NCBI GenBank assembly: GCA_946887345.1
Contig: CAMPKR010000129.1
Location: forward strand, 1 to 7,201
Direction: 5' to 3'
DNA from: an uncultured Bacteroidota bacterium
GTDB taxonomy: Bacteria > Bacteroidota > Bacteroidia > Chitinophagales > Chitinophagaceae
DNA length: 7,201 bases
Every line of letters begins with the position of its first letter. Positions within the stretch are counted from its first letter, which is position 1. The notes under the pieces are model-generated. The model did no database searches. It was not told the DNA's origin and saw nothing but the letters and a program-made list of their open reading frames with translations. The translations under genes and the position numbers were made by a program. Positions 6,497 through 7,201 of the stretch are shown one piece after another.

Positions 6497-7201
6497 TCAA
6501 ACTGGTAAAACTGCCCGTAATAATTTCATAGAGTAATAAATATATTTCAGCAGTAACCTGGGTGTAACAGCAGTTGTTATTGCCTTGCGTAAATAAATCC
6601 TCGCCAATGCAAATTGTCGCGTTTTAATCGCTCCACCTACCATAAAGCCCAGGTACAATTCAGCAATCTTTACGTCAAAACAGCGTCTGCCAAGTATAGC
6701 TTTTAATGCATCACCATGCGTTGTTTCCAGGTCTCTCATGCAAGCTTTGCAATTGTCAAGGTACCTGTTATAGTTCGTCTTCAGCAGATATGAGTTATCG
6801 GCGTTAACATACCTGGTAGTCATCGCCATTATTTGTTTTAGCGGGTAGGCCATCACAACTCTGATCAGCCAGTGAATATCTTCAAACCAGAAGTACTTTT
6901 CCGGAAAGGATATCTTCCTTCCTATACTACTGTGAAAGCAAAGGCAGATCAACTGACTTCCGTTGCTCCAAACGTACCTGATCGCATCCTCTTTGCTTGT
7001 TCCCTTGTAAGAATAAGAAAGATCATCAGGGCGTGATCCATCGTCGTACTTCATCATACTCTTATAAATCGCAATGGGTTTTCCATCCTTCAATATTTGT
7101 TCGTGAAAAACAGAAAGATGTGACGGATAAAATACATCTCCGCAATCAAGCAGGCACACATACTCGCCTTTTGCCAACTGCATCCCTTTATTGCGACTTA
7201 C
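6497..7201 (-). CDS. Family 2-like glycosyltransferase, C-terminal part (5' end outside window)
   Basis: The frame is open to the window edge, so the true start lies outside. Some 234 residues are visible. The fragment opens with SRNKGMQLAKGEYVCLLDCGD, the typical family-2 segment leading to the metal-binding acidic motif, here DCGD, comparable to the NSGD variant of some polysaccharide glycosyltransferases. A later FWFEDIHWL near residues 104-112 is the likely acceptor-side acidic motif. The C-terminal third is basic, with helices such as YLRKAITTAV and a short end YIYYSMKLLRAVLPV that could touch the membrane. The N-terminal nucleotide-binding strand (about 70-80 residues in relatives) is missing. 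It lies directly upstream of the other glycosyltransferase gene, two bases apart, so both probably act on the same glycan. The sugar donor is unknown. Confidence 0.87.
   Translation of the reverse strand, partial: VSRNKGMQLAKGEYVCLLDCGDVFYPSHLSVFHEQILKDGKPIAIYKSMMKYDDGSRPDDLSYSYKGTSKEDAIRYVWSNGSQLICLCFHSSIGRKISFPEKYFWFEDIHWLIRVVMAYPLKQIMAMTTRYVNADNSYLLKTNYNRYLDNCKACMRDLETTHGDALKAILGRRCFDVKIAELYLGFMVGGAIKTRQFALARIYLRKAITTAVTPRLLLKYIYYSMKLLRAVLPV

Noticed and set aside
6494..6500. ATGA-type 4-base start/stop overlap between the two glycosyltransferase genes
   Set aside because: The codon at 6500-6498 on the minus strand is TTG, not ATG. The first ATG is at 6494, two bases past the upstream stop.

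Overview
The window is chromosomal DNA from a member of the Bacteroidota, most likely Chitinophagaceae-like. This is inferred from protein style, from the gene order efp-accB-accC, from starts without Shine-Dalgarno sequences, and from a Bacteroidota-type TAnnTTTG promoter element before efp. No RNA genes, CRISPR arrays or phage genes are visible.

Layout: 1-468 (+) is the 3' end of hutI (imidazolonepropionase, histidine breakdown). A short promoter region leads into efp (529-1095), accB (1131-1628) and accC (2140-3477). EF-P helps ribosomes through proline stretches. AccB and AccC are the biotin carrier and biotin carboxylase of acetyl-CoA carboxylase. A strong hairpin terminator follows accC. 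Next come rfbB (3579-4628) and rfbA (4630-5511), separated by 1 nt, which make dTDP-4-keto-6-deoxyglucose from glucose-1-phosphate. Two glycosyltransferase genes on the minus strand converge on rfbA. The first (5496-6494) overlaps the rfbA 3' end by 16 nt, and the second (6497 to the window edge) is cut. The right half is therefore the edge of a surface-polysaccharide locus.

Two things stand out. First, accB and accC are separated by a ~515-nt insertion-like unit. It has near-perfect 35-nt inverted terminal repeats built from an 8-bp tandem motif. These enclose one gene for a four-helix-bundle protein of the 23S-rRNA intervening-sequence family, and that gene carries a one-base frameshift. 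The repeats end exactly on the accB stop codon and the first base of the accC start codon, so the accB-accC mRNA could fold into a long stem with the gene in the loop, the layout of 23S rRNA intervening sequences. Second, the EF-P tip loop has arginine (R32, in KTARSAA) where the modified lysine of classical EF-P would lie. It resembles arginine-type EF-P (rhamnosylated by EarP) and EfpL/YeiP loops. The window also carries two dTDP-rhamnose pathway genes, but no EarP.
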